Source: Litoribaculum gwangyangense
GTDB lineage: Bacteria > Bacteroidota > Bacteroidia > Flavobacteriales > Flavobacteriaceae
Direction: 5' to 3'
Assembly (NCBI RefSeq): GCF_039543505.1
Contig: NZ_BAABJW010000004.1
Span: 248,001 to 312,000, forward strand
Length of the DNA: 64,000 nt
Shown here: piece after piece, positions 1 to 9,555 of the stretch
Position numbering within the stretch: the stretch's first letter is position 1
How the letters are laid out: every line of letters begins with the position of its first letter
The notes under the pieces: generated by a model
The model's database searches: none
The model's input: only the letters and a program-made list of their open reading frames with translations
What the model was told of the DNA's origin: nothing
Program-made: the position numbers and the translations under genes

Positions 1-381
1 GTAAAAGAGAATCATTTAAATAAAATTATTAAGTTTCAGGGTAACAAAGAAAAGGAAGTTATAAAAGAAGTTCTTAAAGAAGTACATTTTTTGATATTGC
101 CTTCAAAATCTGAAGGGTGGCCTAAAGTGGTTGCTGAGGCCATGTTTTTTGGTGCTATCCCTATTTCAACTTCAATTTCTTGTGTTCCTTTTATGCTGGA
201 TTATGGCAAAAGAGGTATTTTGATTGAACCTAAATTAAAAGATGCCACAAATAAAATACTGAAACATTTAAGTGAAGAAGATGTACTAAAACGAATGTCT
301 AAATTAGCATTAAATTGGTCTCAGAAATACACTACAAACACTTTTGAAATAGAAATTTCTAAATTACTAAAGCATAAATGA
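1..381 (+). CDS. Glycosyltransferase family 4, C-terminal part (cut by window edge)
   Basis: The reading frame is open from the first base, so the gene begins outside the window and only about 126 C-terminal residues are seen. They match the donor-nucleotide half of GT-B family 4 enzymes: PSKSEGWPKVVAEAM contains the E-x7-E signature that holds the nucleotide sugar. Such enzymes add one sugar to a lipid-linked oligosaccharide on the cytoplasmic face of the inner membrane. The next gene starts inside its stop codon (ATGA at 378), so both belong to one polysaccharide operon. The sugar and linkage cannot be told from sequence. Confidence 0.85.
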   Translation, partial: VKENHLNKIIKFQGNKEKEVIKEVLKEVHFLILPSKSEGWPKVVAEAMFFGAIPISTSISCVPFMLDYGKRGILIEPKLKDATNKILKHLSEEDVLKRMSKLALNWSQKYTTNTFEIEISKLLKHK

Positions 382-1460
382 GAGTTTTACAACTTATAGA
401 TTCTTTACAAACTGGTGGATCAGAACGTGTGGCAGTCAATTTAGCTAATGCTTTATCAGTTGCCATAGAATATTCTGCATTGTGTACGACAAGAGAAGAA
501 GGTGTTTTAAAAAAAAGTATTTCAAAAAAGGTTGGTTATCTATATCTAAATAAAAATGGAACATTAGATGTAAAAGCCATCAAGAAATTAAATGCCTTTG
601 TAAAAAAGAATAAAATTCAAATTATTCATGCGCATTCAACTTCGTTTTTTTTGGCAACTACTGTGAAAATAATAAATAGTAGAATAAAAATTGTATGGCA
701 CGATCATTATGGGAATAGTGAATTTTTAAATGAAAGAAAATTTGCTATTTTAAAAATATGCTCAAAATATTTTTCCCATATTTTTTGTGTAAACAAAATT
801 TTAGAGACATGGGCTAGCCAAAAATTAAAGTTTAAGAACACATTGTATTTGCCAAATTTTGCAACTTTAAATAAATACTTGCCTGAAACAAATTTGCATG
901 GAGCAAATGGTAAACGTATTATTTGTTTGGCAAATTTAAGGCCTCAAAAAGACCATATAACTCTTATACAAGCATTCAAAGAAGTTCATAATATGTATCC
1001 AGATTGGACACTACATTGTGTTGGTAAAAACTTTAATGATGACTATTCAAAATCGGTTGAAAATAAAATTCTTGAGCTGGATTTAGAGAAATCTGTTTTT
1101 TTATATGGGAGTAAACCAGATATTCATAATATTCTTTCTCAATGTGACATAGGAGTTTTATCTTCAAAATCTGAAGGCTTGCCCATTGCACTGTTGGAAT
1201 ATGGACTGTCAAATCTAGCGGTCATAGCTACCAAAGTAGGTGAGTGTGAAGAGGTTGTTAGCCATAACAAGAATGGGTTATTGGTAAATGCGTCATCTTA
1301 CAGTGAATTAGCCAAGGCTATTACCTTATTTATTGAAAATGAAAATATACGAGTTACATTAGCAAAACGTTACCATAAACATGTAAAGCAAAATTATTCA
1401 GAAAAAGCACAAATAGAAACCATTATTAGAACTTACGAAACATACGTTAAAAAAAATTGA
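378..1460 (+). CDS. Glycosyltransferase family 4
   Basis: This is a complete 360-residue GT-B glycosyltransferase. The N-terminal acceptor half starts with LIDSLQTGGSERVAVNLAN, a typical family 4 glycine-rich opening. The C-terminal donor half has ANLRPQKDHITLIQAF and SKSEGLPIALLEYG, giving the E-x7-E motif near residue 265. It likely adds a sugar during assembly of a capsule, exopolysaccharide or O-antigen repeat unit. It overlaps the previous gene by ATGA and the following gene by TTGA, which points to translational coupling. Donor and acceptor are unknown. Confidence 0.9.
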   Translation: MRVLQLIDSLQTGGSERVAVNLANALSVAIEYSALCTTREEGVLKKSISKKVGYLYLNKNGTLDVKAIKKLNAFVKKNKIQIIHAHSTSFFLATTVKIINSRIKIVWHDHYGNSEFLNERKFAILKICSKYFSHIFCVNKILETWASQKLKFKNTLYLPNFATLNKYLPETNLHGANGKRIICLANLRPQKDHITLIQAFKEVHNMYPDWTLHCVGKNFNDDYSKSVENKILELDLEKSVFLYGSKPDIHNILSQCDIGVLSSKSEGLPIALLEYGLSNLAVIATKVGECEEVVSHNKNGLLVNASSYSELAKAITLFIENENIRVTLAKRYHKHVKQNYSEKAQIETIIRTYETYVKKN

Positions 1461-2836
1461 AAAACTTTAGTTACATAAAAATCATTGCTTTACATGTTTT
1501 AATTGGGCTTTTGGTTTATGGTTTTTCAGCTCTATCAAGAATATATTTATTGGGAATTTTTGTTTTTTTTTCTTACCAAATTTTCAAAGCTAAACCTTCA
1601 CAAAAGGCTGTAAAAGTATTAATGGCTTGCAGTTATGTAGTTGGTGCAGAGGTTTTTATAAGGATGACTGGCGGCAATTTTTTATATGAAGCATCAAAAT
1701 ATTTAGTCATTTTTTTTATTTTAATAGGTATATTTACTGTTAGACTAAGTAAGCAACCCATACCTTATATTATCTATATTTTTCTTCTTATTCCAGGTAT
1801 TTTGGTAGCAGGATTTAATGCAACAGCACAATCAACCTTAAGAACTGATATCGCCTTCAATTTAAGTGGCCCTATTTGTTTAGGCATTGTGTCTATTTTT
1901 TGTTTTAAAAGAAAAATTAGTTATCAAAATATGCATAATGTTTTGTTGTATATGGCATTACCATTAGTGTCAATGACAGCCTATTTATTTTTATACACTC
2001 CAGATATAAGGGAAACGTTATCTGGTACAGGTTCTAATTTTGCAGCATCGGGTGGTTTTGGGCCTAATCAGGTATCCACAGTTTTAGGTATAGGGATGTT
2101 TTTATTCTCATTGCGCTTTTTCATGCTCTCTCCAAATTTAATTCTTAAAGTTATTAATGGAATATTATTGGCTGCAATGAGTTTTAGGGGTATTGTTACT
2201 TTTAGTAGAGGTGGAGTAATTACTGGATTGTTTATGATAGCAGCTCTAATTTACTTCTATTTTATAAAAGTTAATGTGAAGACCAAGTTAAAAATCAGTA
2301 GACTGTTTTTTATTTTCATTGGATTGGCGTTCACGGTGTGGTTGTTTTCAAAGGTCCAAACAAGTGGTTTAATTGAATACCGGTATGCGAATAAAGATGC
2401 TCTAGGCAGAGAAAAAGAGGATGTAACTACAGGTAGAAGTGATTTAATTTCTTTTGAAATTGAAGAATTTTTAAATAACCCCGTATTAGGCGTTGGGGTT
2501 GGGAAAATTAAAGAGTTAAGAGAAAAAAAGGAAGGCATTTTGGCTGCTTCTCACAATGAAATGAGCCGTATTTTATCAGAACATGGTTTGTTTGGTGTTA
2601 CTGCTTTAATTATTTTGATATTCACACCTTTAATTTTCAGATTTAGAAACAAATCTAATATCTTTTTTTATTCATGCTTTATTTTTTGGTTTTTAACTAT
2701 AAATCATTCAGCAATGCGTATAGCAGCTCCAGCATTTGTTTACGGTCTATGCCTTTTAGATATTCAATTTAAATCTAAAAATCCAAGAACAACCAATAAG
2801 AATACTTTAATTAAAGCCAATAATCAAAACATTTGA
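1457..2836 (+). CDS. O-antigen ligase / Wzy polymerase-like membrane protein
   Basis: This 459-residue protein is very hydrophobic, with about ten to twelve predicted membrane helices. A larger loop near residues 300-370 contains GRSDLISFEIEEFLNNPVLG, followed by a conserved-looking ASHNEMSRILSEHGLFG. That pattern (loop with LGxG and H-N-x-x-x-x-x-L-x-E-x-G) is characteristic of the Wzy_C/O-antigen ligase family, which polymerises repeat units or ligates glycan to lipid A in the periplasm. Its place among glycosyltransferases supports this. The start is TTG inside the TTGA overlap. Polymerase and ligase cannot be separated from sequence alone. Confidence 0.82.
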   Translation: MKNFSYIKIIALHVLIGLLVYGFSALSRIYLLGIFVFFSYQIFKAKPSQKAVKVLMACSYVVGAEVFIRMTGGNFLYEASKYLVIFFILIGIFTVRLSKQPIPYIIYIFLLIPGILVAGFNATAQSTLRTDIAFNLSGPICLGIVSIFCFKRKISYQNMHNVLLYMALPLVSMTAYLFLYTPDIRETLSGTGSNFAASGGFGPNQVSTVLGIGMFLFSLRFFMLSPNLILKVINGILLAAMSFRGIVTFSRGGVITGLFMIAALIYFYFIKVNVKTKLKISRLFFIFIGLAFTVWLFSKVQTSGLIEYRYANKDALGREKEDVTTGRSDLISFEIEEFLNNPVLGVGVGKIKELREKKEGILAASHNEMSRILSEHGLFGVTALIILIFTPLIFRFRNKSNIFFYSCFIFWFLTINHSAMRIAAPAFVYGLCLLDIQFKSKNPRTTNKNTLIKANNQNI

Positions 2837-3846
2837 GACACATTGTTTATATAGGGAATAAAGCCAATGATAGAAAGAAAACCAACGTATCTTCTATTGA
2901 TATTTTGTCTTCTTTACTAAAAGAATCTGGTTTTGTGGTGTTTTCAGCATCTCATAAAAAAGATATGTTATTGCGGCTCATTCATATGCTTTATACCTGT
3001 TTAAAGTATAGAAAAGAAGCTGATTATGTTTTAATTGATACTTATAGCACCTTAAACTTTTACTACGCTTATTTTGTAAGCCAATTTTGTAGAGTTTTAA
3101 AGTTAAAATACATCCCTATATTGCATGGAGGAAACTTACCCAATAGATTAAAAAACTCTCCTAAACTATCCAAAGCTATATTTAATCATGCATTTAAAAA
3201 TATAGCGCCCTCTGAATATATTAAATCTCAATTTATAAACTTCGGGTTTCATAACATTAAAATCATACCTAATGCCATAGATCTTAAAAACTATCCTTTT
3301 AAAGAAAGAACTTTTGAAAAAGTAAAGTTGCTATGGGTGCGTTCCTTTTCAAAAATATACAATCCGTTGTTGGCTGTAAAAATATTGAAAACATTGAAGG
3401 AGAGAGGTATCAGTGCTGAATTGTGTATGGTTGGCCCAGATAGCGATGGGTGTTTAAACGATGTAAAAGAATACGCAAAGTCATTGGGATTAAAAGTTAC
3501 CTTTACAGGAAAATTAAATAAAGAAGATTGGATATCCTTATCCAAAAACTATAATATTTTTATCAACACCACTAATTTTGATAATACTCCCGTAAGCGTT
3601 ATTGAGGCTATGGCATTAGGCTTGCCTGTTATTTCCACAAATGTTGGTGGAATACCTTTTTTAATTGAGAACCAAAAGACAGGTATTTTAGTAGCACCAA
3701 ATTCTGTTGAATCCTTTATTACCGAAATAAATAAAATTATGACATCTCCAGAAAAAGCTAATCATTTGGCCATGGTTGCCAGAAAAAAGGTTGAAGATTT
3801 TGATTGGAGCCATATTAAGACCCAATGGATTAAAGTCTTACATTAA
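2833..3846 (+). CDS. Glycosyltransferase family 4
   Basis: This is a 337-residue GT-B enzyme. The N-terminal half carries PILHGGNLPNRLKNSPKL, an acceptor-side HGG loop, and the C-terminal half carries LLWVRSFSKIYNPLLA and FDNTPVSVIEAMALGLPV. The first acidic residue of the usual E-x7-E signature is Asp here (D-x7-E), a variant seen in some bacterial polysaccharide GT4 enzymes. It starts with TTG in a TTGA overlap with the preceding Wzy-like gene, so the four genes form one tightly packed operon. It probably adds one sugar of the repeat unit, identity unknown. Confidence 0.88.
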   Translation: MRHIVYIGNKANDRKKTNVSSIDILSSLLKESGFVVFSASHKKDMLLRLIHMLYTCLKYRKEADYVLIDTYSTLNFYYAYFVSQFCRVLKLKYIPILHGGNLPNRLKNSPKLSKAIFNHAFKNIAPSEYIKSQFINFGFHNIKIIPNAIDLKNYPFKERTFEKVKLLWVRSFSKIYNPLLAVKILKTLKERGISAELCMVGPDSDGCLNDVKEYAKSLGLKVTFTGKLNKEDWISLSKNYNIFINTTNFDNTPVSVIEAMALGLPVISTNVGGIPFLIENQKTGILVAPNSVESFITEINKIMTSPEKANHLAMVARKKVEDFDWSHIKTQWIKVLH

Positions 3847-3906
3847 TTACTAGCAATATTAAATTTACTTGTTATCTTTATACTCTTCCAAATTTAGCTC
3901 TAAATA

Positions 3907-5298
3907 ATGGCTTATACTGGTATTCATTTTAATATTTCGGAACGTAAAATTCTGCTACGTATTTTTGATATATTATCAATCCTACTTATCTTATATTTTA
4001 TCAGCAATATTTTCCATTTTGATTATTTTACCATTACAAAAGAAAATTGGAGTTGGGTTTTAGTTCTTATTTTATATGTCTCCATATTCGGAACTGTTTT
4101 TGAACTTTATGATTTACAGAAATCCAGTAAAATTGAGAAAATTTCATCTGGTATTGTATTAACGGTTTCTGTTACGGTTTTATTCTATTTGTTAACTCCT
4201 TTTTTCACACCGGTTTTACCAGATAACAGGTTGCAAATCGTCATTTTTTACTTTGCAATGCTTTCAGCATTGTTTATTTGGAGAATTGCTTATTTAACCT
4301 TTGTGGTTTCACCCAGATTTTATAAAAAGGTTTTAATCATTGGGGAGACTTCCAATATTGAAACAATCATTGAAGCCTTTAAAAACTCCGATCCTAATTA
4401 TAAAATTGTTGGTTTTGTTAACTGTGAAACCAATAAACTCGATTCCGTTAAATTTAATGCTATTATAGAATATTCACCCAAACAAATATATCAGGTTATT
4501 AAAGATGAGAATATATCTGAAATTGTGATTGCAAGCTATAATTCAGAATCCATTACTTCCGAAATTTATTATACTTTAATCAAACTTCTTGAAGAAGGTT
4601 TTTCAATTAAAGAATATACACAAGTATATGAAGAAATGGCTCAACGCATACCAGTGCAATTCGTGGGTAAAGATTTTTATAAATACTTTCCTTTTAGTCG
4701 AAGCAATCAAAATAAACTCTATCTTTTTTTTCTCCGCATCTTTGATATTTTAATTTCGCTATTTGGTATTTTAATAGGTATTTTATTTTTACCCATAATT
4801 TTAATAGGAAATATTTTAGGTAATCGTGGTCCACTTTTTTATACTCAGGACAGGGTTGGTAAAAACGGCAAAATTTTCAAAATGATTAAGTATCGCACCA
4901 TGATTAAAAATGCTGAACAATCTGGTGCCGTTTGGACTAAAAAAGGTGATGTTAGGGTGACACCTTTTGGTAAGTTTTTAAGATATTCCAGATTGGATGA
5001 AATACCTCAATTTATAAATATTTTAAAAGGTGATATGAGTTTGATTGGACCTAGACCTGAACGTCCTTTTTTTGTTAAAGAATTATCTCAAATGCTTCCA
5101 TTTTACGAAACTCGACATATTATAAAACCAGGGTTAACAGGTTGGGCGCAAGTAAAAACTAGATATGGTTCATCGGTTGATGATAGTCTGCTTAAACTTC
5201 AATACGACTTGTACTATATTAAGCACCGCAGTTTCTTTCTAGATGCCAATATTTTAGTAAAAACGCTTAGTACGGTTATTTTCTTTAGGGGGCAGTAG
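3907..5298 (+). CDS. Initiating polyprenyl-phosphate sugar phosphotransferase (WcaJ/WbaP type)
   Basis: This 463-residue enzyme should start repeat-unit assembly by moving a sugar-1-phosphate from a nucleotide sugar to undecaprenyl phosphate. It has about four N-terminal membrane helices (residues 15-125), a Rossmann-like middle domain (about 140-250), one further membrane segment (about 272-300) and the bacterial sugar-transferase catalytic domain. The last shows DRVGKNGKIFKMIKYRTM, LRYSRLDEIPQFINILKGD, LIGPRPERP and LTGWAQV. A TATCTTTA box at 3873-3880 may be its own promoter. The last 14 bp overlap the convergent DUF4105 gene. The first sugar is uncertain (glucose, galactose or a derivative). 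Confidence 0.92.
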   Translation: MAYTGIHFNISERKILLRIFDILSILLILYFISNIFHFDYFTITKENWSWVLVLILYVSIFGTVFELYDLQKSSKIEKISSGIVLTVSVTVLFYLLTPFFTPVLPDNRLQIVIFYFAMLSALFIWRIAYLTFVVSPRFYKKVLIIGETSNIETIIEAFKNSDPNYKIVGFVNCETNKLDSVKFNAIIEYSPKQIYQVIKDENISEIVIASYNSESITSEIYYTLIKLLEEGFSIKEYTQVYEEMAQRIPVQFVGKDFYKYFPFSRSNQNKLYLFFLRIFDILISLFGILIGILFLPIILIGNILGNRGPLFYTQDRVGKNGKIFKMIKYRTMIKNAEQSGAVWTKKGDVRVTPFGKFLRYSRLDEIPQFINILKGDMSLIGPRPERPFFVKELSQMLPFYETRHIIKPGLTGWAQVKTRYGSSVDDSLLKLQYDLYYIKHRSFFLDANILVKTLSTVIFFRGQ

Positions 5299-6469
5299 AC
5301 CTTTTCTTCAAATAAGAAACTAAGAAAAGGTATCTTATAAAAAGCGCTATAAAAAACGGCATTAATCCAATAGCAAAAACTTGAACACCAATTATCCAAT
5401 GCAGTGTTAAAAGACATAGCATAATGATCAAAAGCTTTATATATCTAATAAACCAGGTTTTTATTTTTTCCATAAAAAACTGACCAATCATAAAAATATT
5501 TAAGGCAAATGCCCAAAGCAAGTTATAATTTTGATGAGTCCCTTTGTGGTCTGTTGCGAACCAAAGCAGTAAAATTACAACTCCAATTAAACCTGTAATT
5601 GTAAATAAAGTAAGGTCCAACCATTTACTTTGTTTGTTGTTTTTGTAGTCATTGTAAGTTATATATAATATTAATAAGCCTATAAGACTAAAAATAAACA
5701 ACGGACTTGTTAAAAATGAACCAGATTTAAAAGTTTCTCGTTGTTCATAAAGCATGTGACTTTTCAAAACCAGAGGTTTTTCTCCATTATTAATAGTTGC
5801 AACTTCAAAAAAATTAAAAATATTTTCAGGTAAAAACATATGCTCTTCAGGTGTTGCTTTTCTATCAATTACTGAGCCTAAAGCCACATCTATTCCTAAA
5901 CTTCCCCATGAATTTTTATTTAAATTATTCTGAATTAAAGTTCTGAAAGTAGCATCTTTAAAACCTTCCGGATTATTAAATGTTATTGAGTTATTTACAG
6001 CAATGTTAGTAACTTCTTTAATTTTAGTGGCACAGTTATCATAAAAGAAATCATATAAATAGCCTCTGTTTTCAGGTTTGTAATTATTTAATAAATAGTT
6101 ATATAGTGTTTGTTTTTCGGTTTGAGAAAGATTTAAAACTTGTTCTTTGATAGAACGATTGTAATAATAACTATAAACTTGATAAAACCGATTAAAATCA
6201 AGTTTACTTATTAAATAGTTGAGTTTGCCTTGCGCAAATTTTAAATAGAAATTGTGAGTATCAAAATCATATTCTCCATAACCATAGGTCACGTCAATAC
6301 CCAATGTCACATCTTTAATTCTAAAAGCATTATGACCAAATGAGTCATTTAATGATTCGCCTGGACCAACCGTTAAAACACTAATTTCGGCCAGATTCGA
6401 TAATTGATTTTGTTGCGCGAAAACTATTTTAGTTAATAAAAGAAATAGGAAAAGTAGTGTATGTTTCAT
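5285..6469 (-). CDS. DUF4105 (Lnb-like N-terminal) membrane protein
   Basis: The 394-residue protein begins with a signal peptide (LLFLFLLLTKIVFAQ). Residues of about 25-220 form a DUF4105/Lnb_N domain with FGHNAF and a conserved-looking DNCATK. These His and Cys residues recall the papain-like catalytic pair of this fold. About five membrane helices follow (residues 255-390). Relatives with this domain include lipoprotein intramolecular transacylases, but that activity is only an inference here. It is transcribed against the sugar-transferase gene, with which it shares 14 bp at the 3' ends. Probable location: inner membrane with the DUF4105 domain in the periplasm. Confidence 0.82.
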   Translation of the reverse strand: MKHTLLFLFLLLTKIVFAQQNQLSNLAEISVLTVGPGESLNDSFGHNAFRIKDVTLGIDVTYGYGEYDFDTHNFYLKFAQGKLNYLISKLDFNRFYQVYSYYYNRSIKEQVLNLSQTEKQTLYNYLLNNYKPENRGYLYDFFYDNCATKIKEVTNIAVNNSITFNNPEGFKDATFRTLIQNNLNKNSWGSLGIDVALGSVIDRKATPEEHMFLPENIFNFFEVATINNGEKPLVLKSHMLYEQRETFKSGSFLTSPLFIFSLIGLLILYITYNDYKNNKQSKWLDLTLFTITGLIGVVILLLWFATDHKGTHQNYNLLWAFALNIFMIGQFFMEKIKTWFIRYIKLLIIMLCLLTLHWIIGVQVFAIGLMPFFIALFIRYLFLVSYLKKRSTAP

Positions 6470-6555
6470 CTATTTTAGGTATTTATAAACTACGGCTTTG
6501 TTTTTATTATTTGCAATTAATATTATCCATTGTCTGCCAAATGCCCATTATGGGC

Positions 6556-7650
6556 TTATCTAAAAATACCAAAATCAAGCTTTAAAGAAAAAACGTTGGA
6601 GTATAGTGCCACACTTTGGTCGCCAATATCTGTGAAAGCATAGTCAATTTGAATACCGTTGTATTTAAAGCCCACACCAAAACTGGGTTGAAAAGTCAAT
6701 TTTTCAGGAATTGGAGAAACTGAAATATTCTCCAATTGTGCTTCATTTTGAAAATTCCCTACACCAGCACGTAAAAAAACCATATCAGTATATCCAAATT
6801 CAAAACCCAAAGCAGGGTTTACACTAGCAAATGATGTTGATATAATATCGTTATTTTCTTCAAAACGCACATTTAAATTAATGGCAGTTAGTAGGGTATA
6901 GTCGTAGTTAAAATCAACTAGTTTAGAAACTCCAATTTGCAGTTTAGGAATCGTGATTTCAGTAGTTTCAGGCAACTCTTGATTTTGTCCGGCAACCGCA
7001 TTTTGAATTTTAGCAAACTCATCTTCATTTATGGCCCAAGCATTAAAAGTGGTTGTAATATCGCGAGCCATAAGTCCGAATCTCCAATTGTTATTAGTTT
7101 CAAACTGAATACCAAAATCCAGACCAAAACCCCAAGATGAAGCAAAATCGCCAATAATTCTTCTAATAACTTTTGCATTTACGCCATAATTTAAACCTTG
7201 CACGGGCAGAGAACGTGCATATGAAAAGGTGAGCCCATAGTCTGCAGTAGAGAATAAACTGATTCGATCGTAATTAATATTACCTTGTTCGTCGATAAGT
7301 TGGGTAGTGTTCAAAATATCATCAACCGCAAATCGAATTAATGAAATTCCAACAGCACTTTCATTGTCTAAAGGCATGGCAAAAGCCGCATAGTCGTAAT
7401 TAGCAATATTTGCAAAATAACTGGAATGCATTAATGCTAATTGATTGTCTTCGAGTTTCAGTAATCCAGCAGGATTCCAATACCCAGAATTAACATCGGC
7501 TGTGTGTGAGGTTACAGCACTACTCATGCCCAAAGCAGCAGCATCTACACCAATATTCATAAACTCGTTGGAATATTTCCTTACGGTTTGACTGAATATT
7601 GAATTAGATACAACAAAAAACAATGCAGTTATGTAAAGTCTCAATTGCAA
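6556..7650 (-). CDS. PorV/PorQ family outer-membrane beta-barrel protein
   Basis: This 364-residue exported protein has signal peptide MQLRLYITALFFVVSNSIFS, then the family opening with AAALGMSSAVTS and NSGYWNPAGL, and alternating strands to a C-terminal aromatic-rich end (KLDFGIFR). The PorV/PorQ family includes type IX secretion components that shuttle or hold secreted cargo, as well as many paralogues of unknown role. The N-terminus does not look like the canonical PorV of the type IX system, so a paralogue is more likely. A short hairpin (6543-6555) lies just past its stop codon. Confidence 0.8.
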   Translation of the reverse strand: MQLRLYITALFFVVSNSIFSQTVRKYSNEFMNIGVDAAALGMSSAVTSHTADVNSGYWNPAGLLKLEDNQLALMHSSYFANIANYDYAAFAMPLDNESAVGISLIRFAVDDILNTTQLIDEQGNINYDRISLFSTADYGLTFSYARSLPVQGLNYGVNAKVIRRIIGDFASSWGFGLDFGIQFETNNNWRFGLMARDITTTFNAWAINEDEFAKIQNAVAGQNQELPETTEITIPKLQIGVSKLVDFNYDYTLLTAINLNVRFEENNDIISTSFASVNPALGFEFGYTDMVFLRAGVGNFQNEAQLENISVSPIPEKLTFQPSFGVGFKYNGIQIDYAFTDIGDQSVALYSNVFSLKLDFGIFR

Positions 7651-7859
7651 TTTTTTTACAAACCGACATAAATTTTTCAGGTGTAAATATTTTCAAAACA
7701 CATGAAAAATTTAAACGGAGGTTACCTGTGACAAATTTAAAACAATTAACTTTTACACAGGAAAGATGCACATAATATTTAAACCTATAAACTTGAAATT
7801 ATTACAGATATTGCTTTAGACTGAAATTGTTTACTATTTTTACAATATTAAATTAAAAT

Positions 7860-8618
7860 ATGAAGAAAATTTTACCCAACTCACTAACTCTTTTAAATTT
7901 ACTTTGCGGATGTATTGCGGTAATTTTTGTGTTTAACGACAATTTTATAATTGCTTCCTTTTTTGTGTTTTTAGGTATATTTTTCGATTTTTTCGATGGG
8001 TTTGCTGCCCGAAAACTAAATGCGCAGAGTGAATTGGGTTTGCAATTGGATTCGCTTGCAGATATGGTTACCAGCGGATTAGTTCCGGGAATGGTGATGT
8101 ATAAGCTTTTAGAGTTAGTTAGCGAAAGTGCTTCGGTTTTAAATTATGCAAATGATTGGGATGCTAACATGAAATTTTATGGCTTTAAGTTAGCGTTACT
8201 ACCGCTTTTGGGATTAGCCATCACGCTAGCATCGGCTTACAGATTGGCTAAATTCAATATTGATGAAGACCAACAAACCTATTTCAAAGGCTTGCCTACA
8301 CCGGCAAATACCTTACTAATTATTTCATTGCCTTTGATTTTAGAGTTTCAAAACAATGATGTCTTAAATGCCTTTATTTTAAACAAATGGTTTTTAATAA
8401 CATTAACTATTTTAAGCTGTTATCTTTTAAATTCAAACATTAAACTTTTTGCTTTAAAGTTTAAAAATTATGCATTTAAAAATAACATAACCCGATATAT
8501 TTTTATCATTTTGTGTGTTGTACTTCTTATTGTTTTGCGCTTTGCAGCTATTCCTATTATCATTTTACTTTATATAACCATGTCTGTTTTAGGCAATTTA
8601 ACTACAAAACACATTTAA
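7860..8618 (+). CDS. pssA: CDP-diacylglycerol-serine O-phosphatidyltransferase
   Basis: The 252-residue integral membrane enzyme makes phosphatidylserine from CDP-diacylglycerol and L-serine, the first step to phosphatidylethanolamine. The CDP-alcohol phosphotransferase signature D-x2-DG-x2-AR-x8-9-G-x3-D-x3-D is visible as DFFDGFAARKLN followed by GLQLDSLAD near residues 42-68. About seven membrane helices are predicted. A TTG-N21-TATTTTTA sequence (7811-7842) ending 17 bp before the ATG resembles a Bacteroidota promoter. The DUF808 gene follows after 4 bp and is probably co-transcribed. Confidence 0.93.
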   Translation: MKKILPNSLTLLNLLCGCIAVIFVFNDNFIIASFFVFLGIFFDFFDGFAARKLNAQSELGLQLDSLADMVTSGLVPGMVMYKLLELVSESASVLNYANDWDANMKFYGFKLALLPLLGLAITLASAYRLAKFNIDEDQQTYFKGLPTPANTLLIISLPLILEFQNNDVLNAFILNKWFLITLTILSCYLLNSNIKLFALKFKNYAFKNNITRYIFIILCVVLLIVLRFAAIPIIILLYITMSVLGNLTTKHI

Positions 8619-8622
8619 TTTT

Positions 8623-9510
8623 ATGGCATCAGGTTTTTTTGCGTTATTAGATGATATTGCGGCACTCATGGATGATGTTGTTGTAATGACCAAAATTTCA
8701 ACAAAAAAGACAGCTGGTATTTTGGGCGATGATTTAGCTGTTAATGCAGAAAAAGCAACTGGTTTTGTTTCATCAAGAGAACTCCCTGTATTATGGGCAA
8801 TCACAAAAGGTTCTGCACTCAATAAGCTCATTATTTTACCCATTGCCTTTTTACTAAGTGCCTTTGTACCCATTGGCATTACCATTGCATTAGTTCTGGG
8901 TGGTGTTTATTTAGCTTATGAAGGGGTTGAAAAAATATATCAATATTTTTTTCATCCTAAACCGAAAAAAGAAATAAAAAGTGTAGGTAGAGAAATTAAG
9001 AATTTACCAAAGGAAGCAGTGCTTGAAAACGAAAAGAGCAAAATAAAATCAGCAATTTTCACAGATTTTATTTTATCCGTTGAAATTATAATTATTGCAT
9101 TAGGCACTGTTATTGGCAAACCCATTTTGTTTCAGATTTTGGTAGTTTCTTTAGTTTCTGTAATTGCAACTATAGGTGTTTATGGTATTGTTGCACTTAT
9201 TGTAAGGATGGATGATTTTGGATTAAAACTCGTTAATATAAGTGAAAATGGGATTTCGTTTTGGTTTGGTAACTTATTGATAAAAACACTGCCAATAATT
9301 ATAAAAAGCTTATCAATAATTGGTACTATCGCTTTGCTTTTGGTTGCAGGTGGTATTTTCATACACAATGTAAAAATTATACATCACATCACCAATCCGA
9401 TTAATTTGCCAGTAATTCTTAAGGAATTTTTAGTAGGTATCATTATAGGTTTAATGGCTTTAATTCTGGTAAAAGGAATTACATTTATATTAAAAACCAT
9501 TAAAGGTTAG
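8623..9510 (+). CDS. DUF808 family inner-membrane protein (YedI-like)
   Basis: The 295-residue protein matches DUF808: N-terminal MASGFFALLDDIAALMDDV, then KKTAGILGDDLAVNAEKA and GSALNKLIILPIAFLLSAF. About six to seven membrane helices follow. The function of the family is unknown. The gene starts 4 bp after pssA, so co-transcription is likely, though a link to phospholipid synthesis is only inferred. It ends 45 bp before the convergent lptB, with no strong terminator between them. Confidence 0.9.
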   Translation: MASGFFALLDDIAALMDDVVVMTKISTKKTAGILGDDLAVNAEKATGFVSSRELPVLWAITKGSALNKLIILPIAFLLSAFVPIGITIALVLGGVYLAYEGVEKIYQYFFHPKPKKEIKSVGREIKNLPKEAVLENEKSKIKSAIFTDFILSVEIIIIALGTVIGKPILFQILVVSLVSVIATIGVYGIVALIVRMDDFGLKLVNISENGISFWFGNLLIKTLPIIIKSLSIIGTIALLLVAGGIFIHNVKIIHHITNPINLPVILKEFLVGIIIGLMALILVKGITFILKTIKG

Positions 9511-9555
9511 TTCATAAAATAGGCTACTTCAAAATAAACCTATTATGCTTAGCTT

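Noticed and set aside
8598..8885. 95-codon frame opposite DUF808
   Set aside because: It lies inside DUF808 in reverse and has no family signal.
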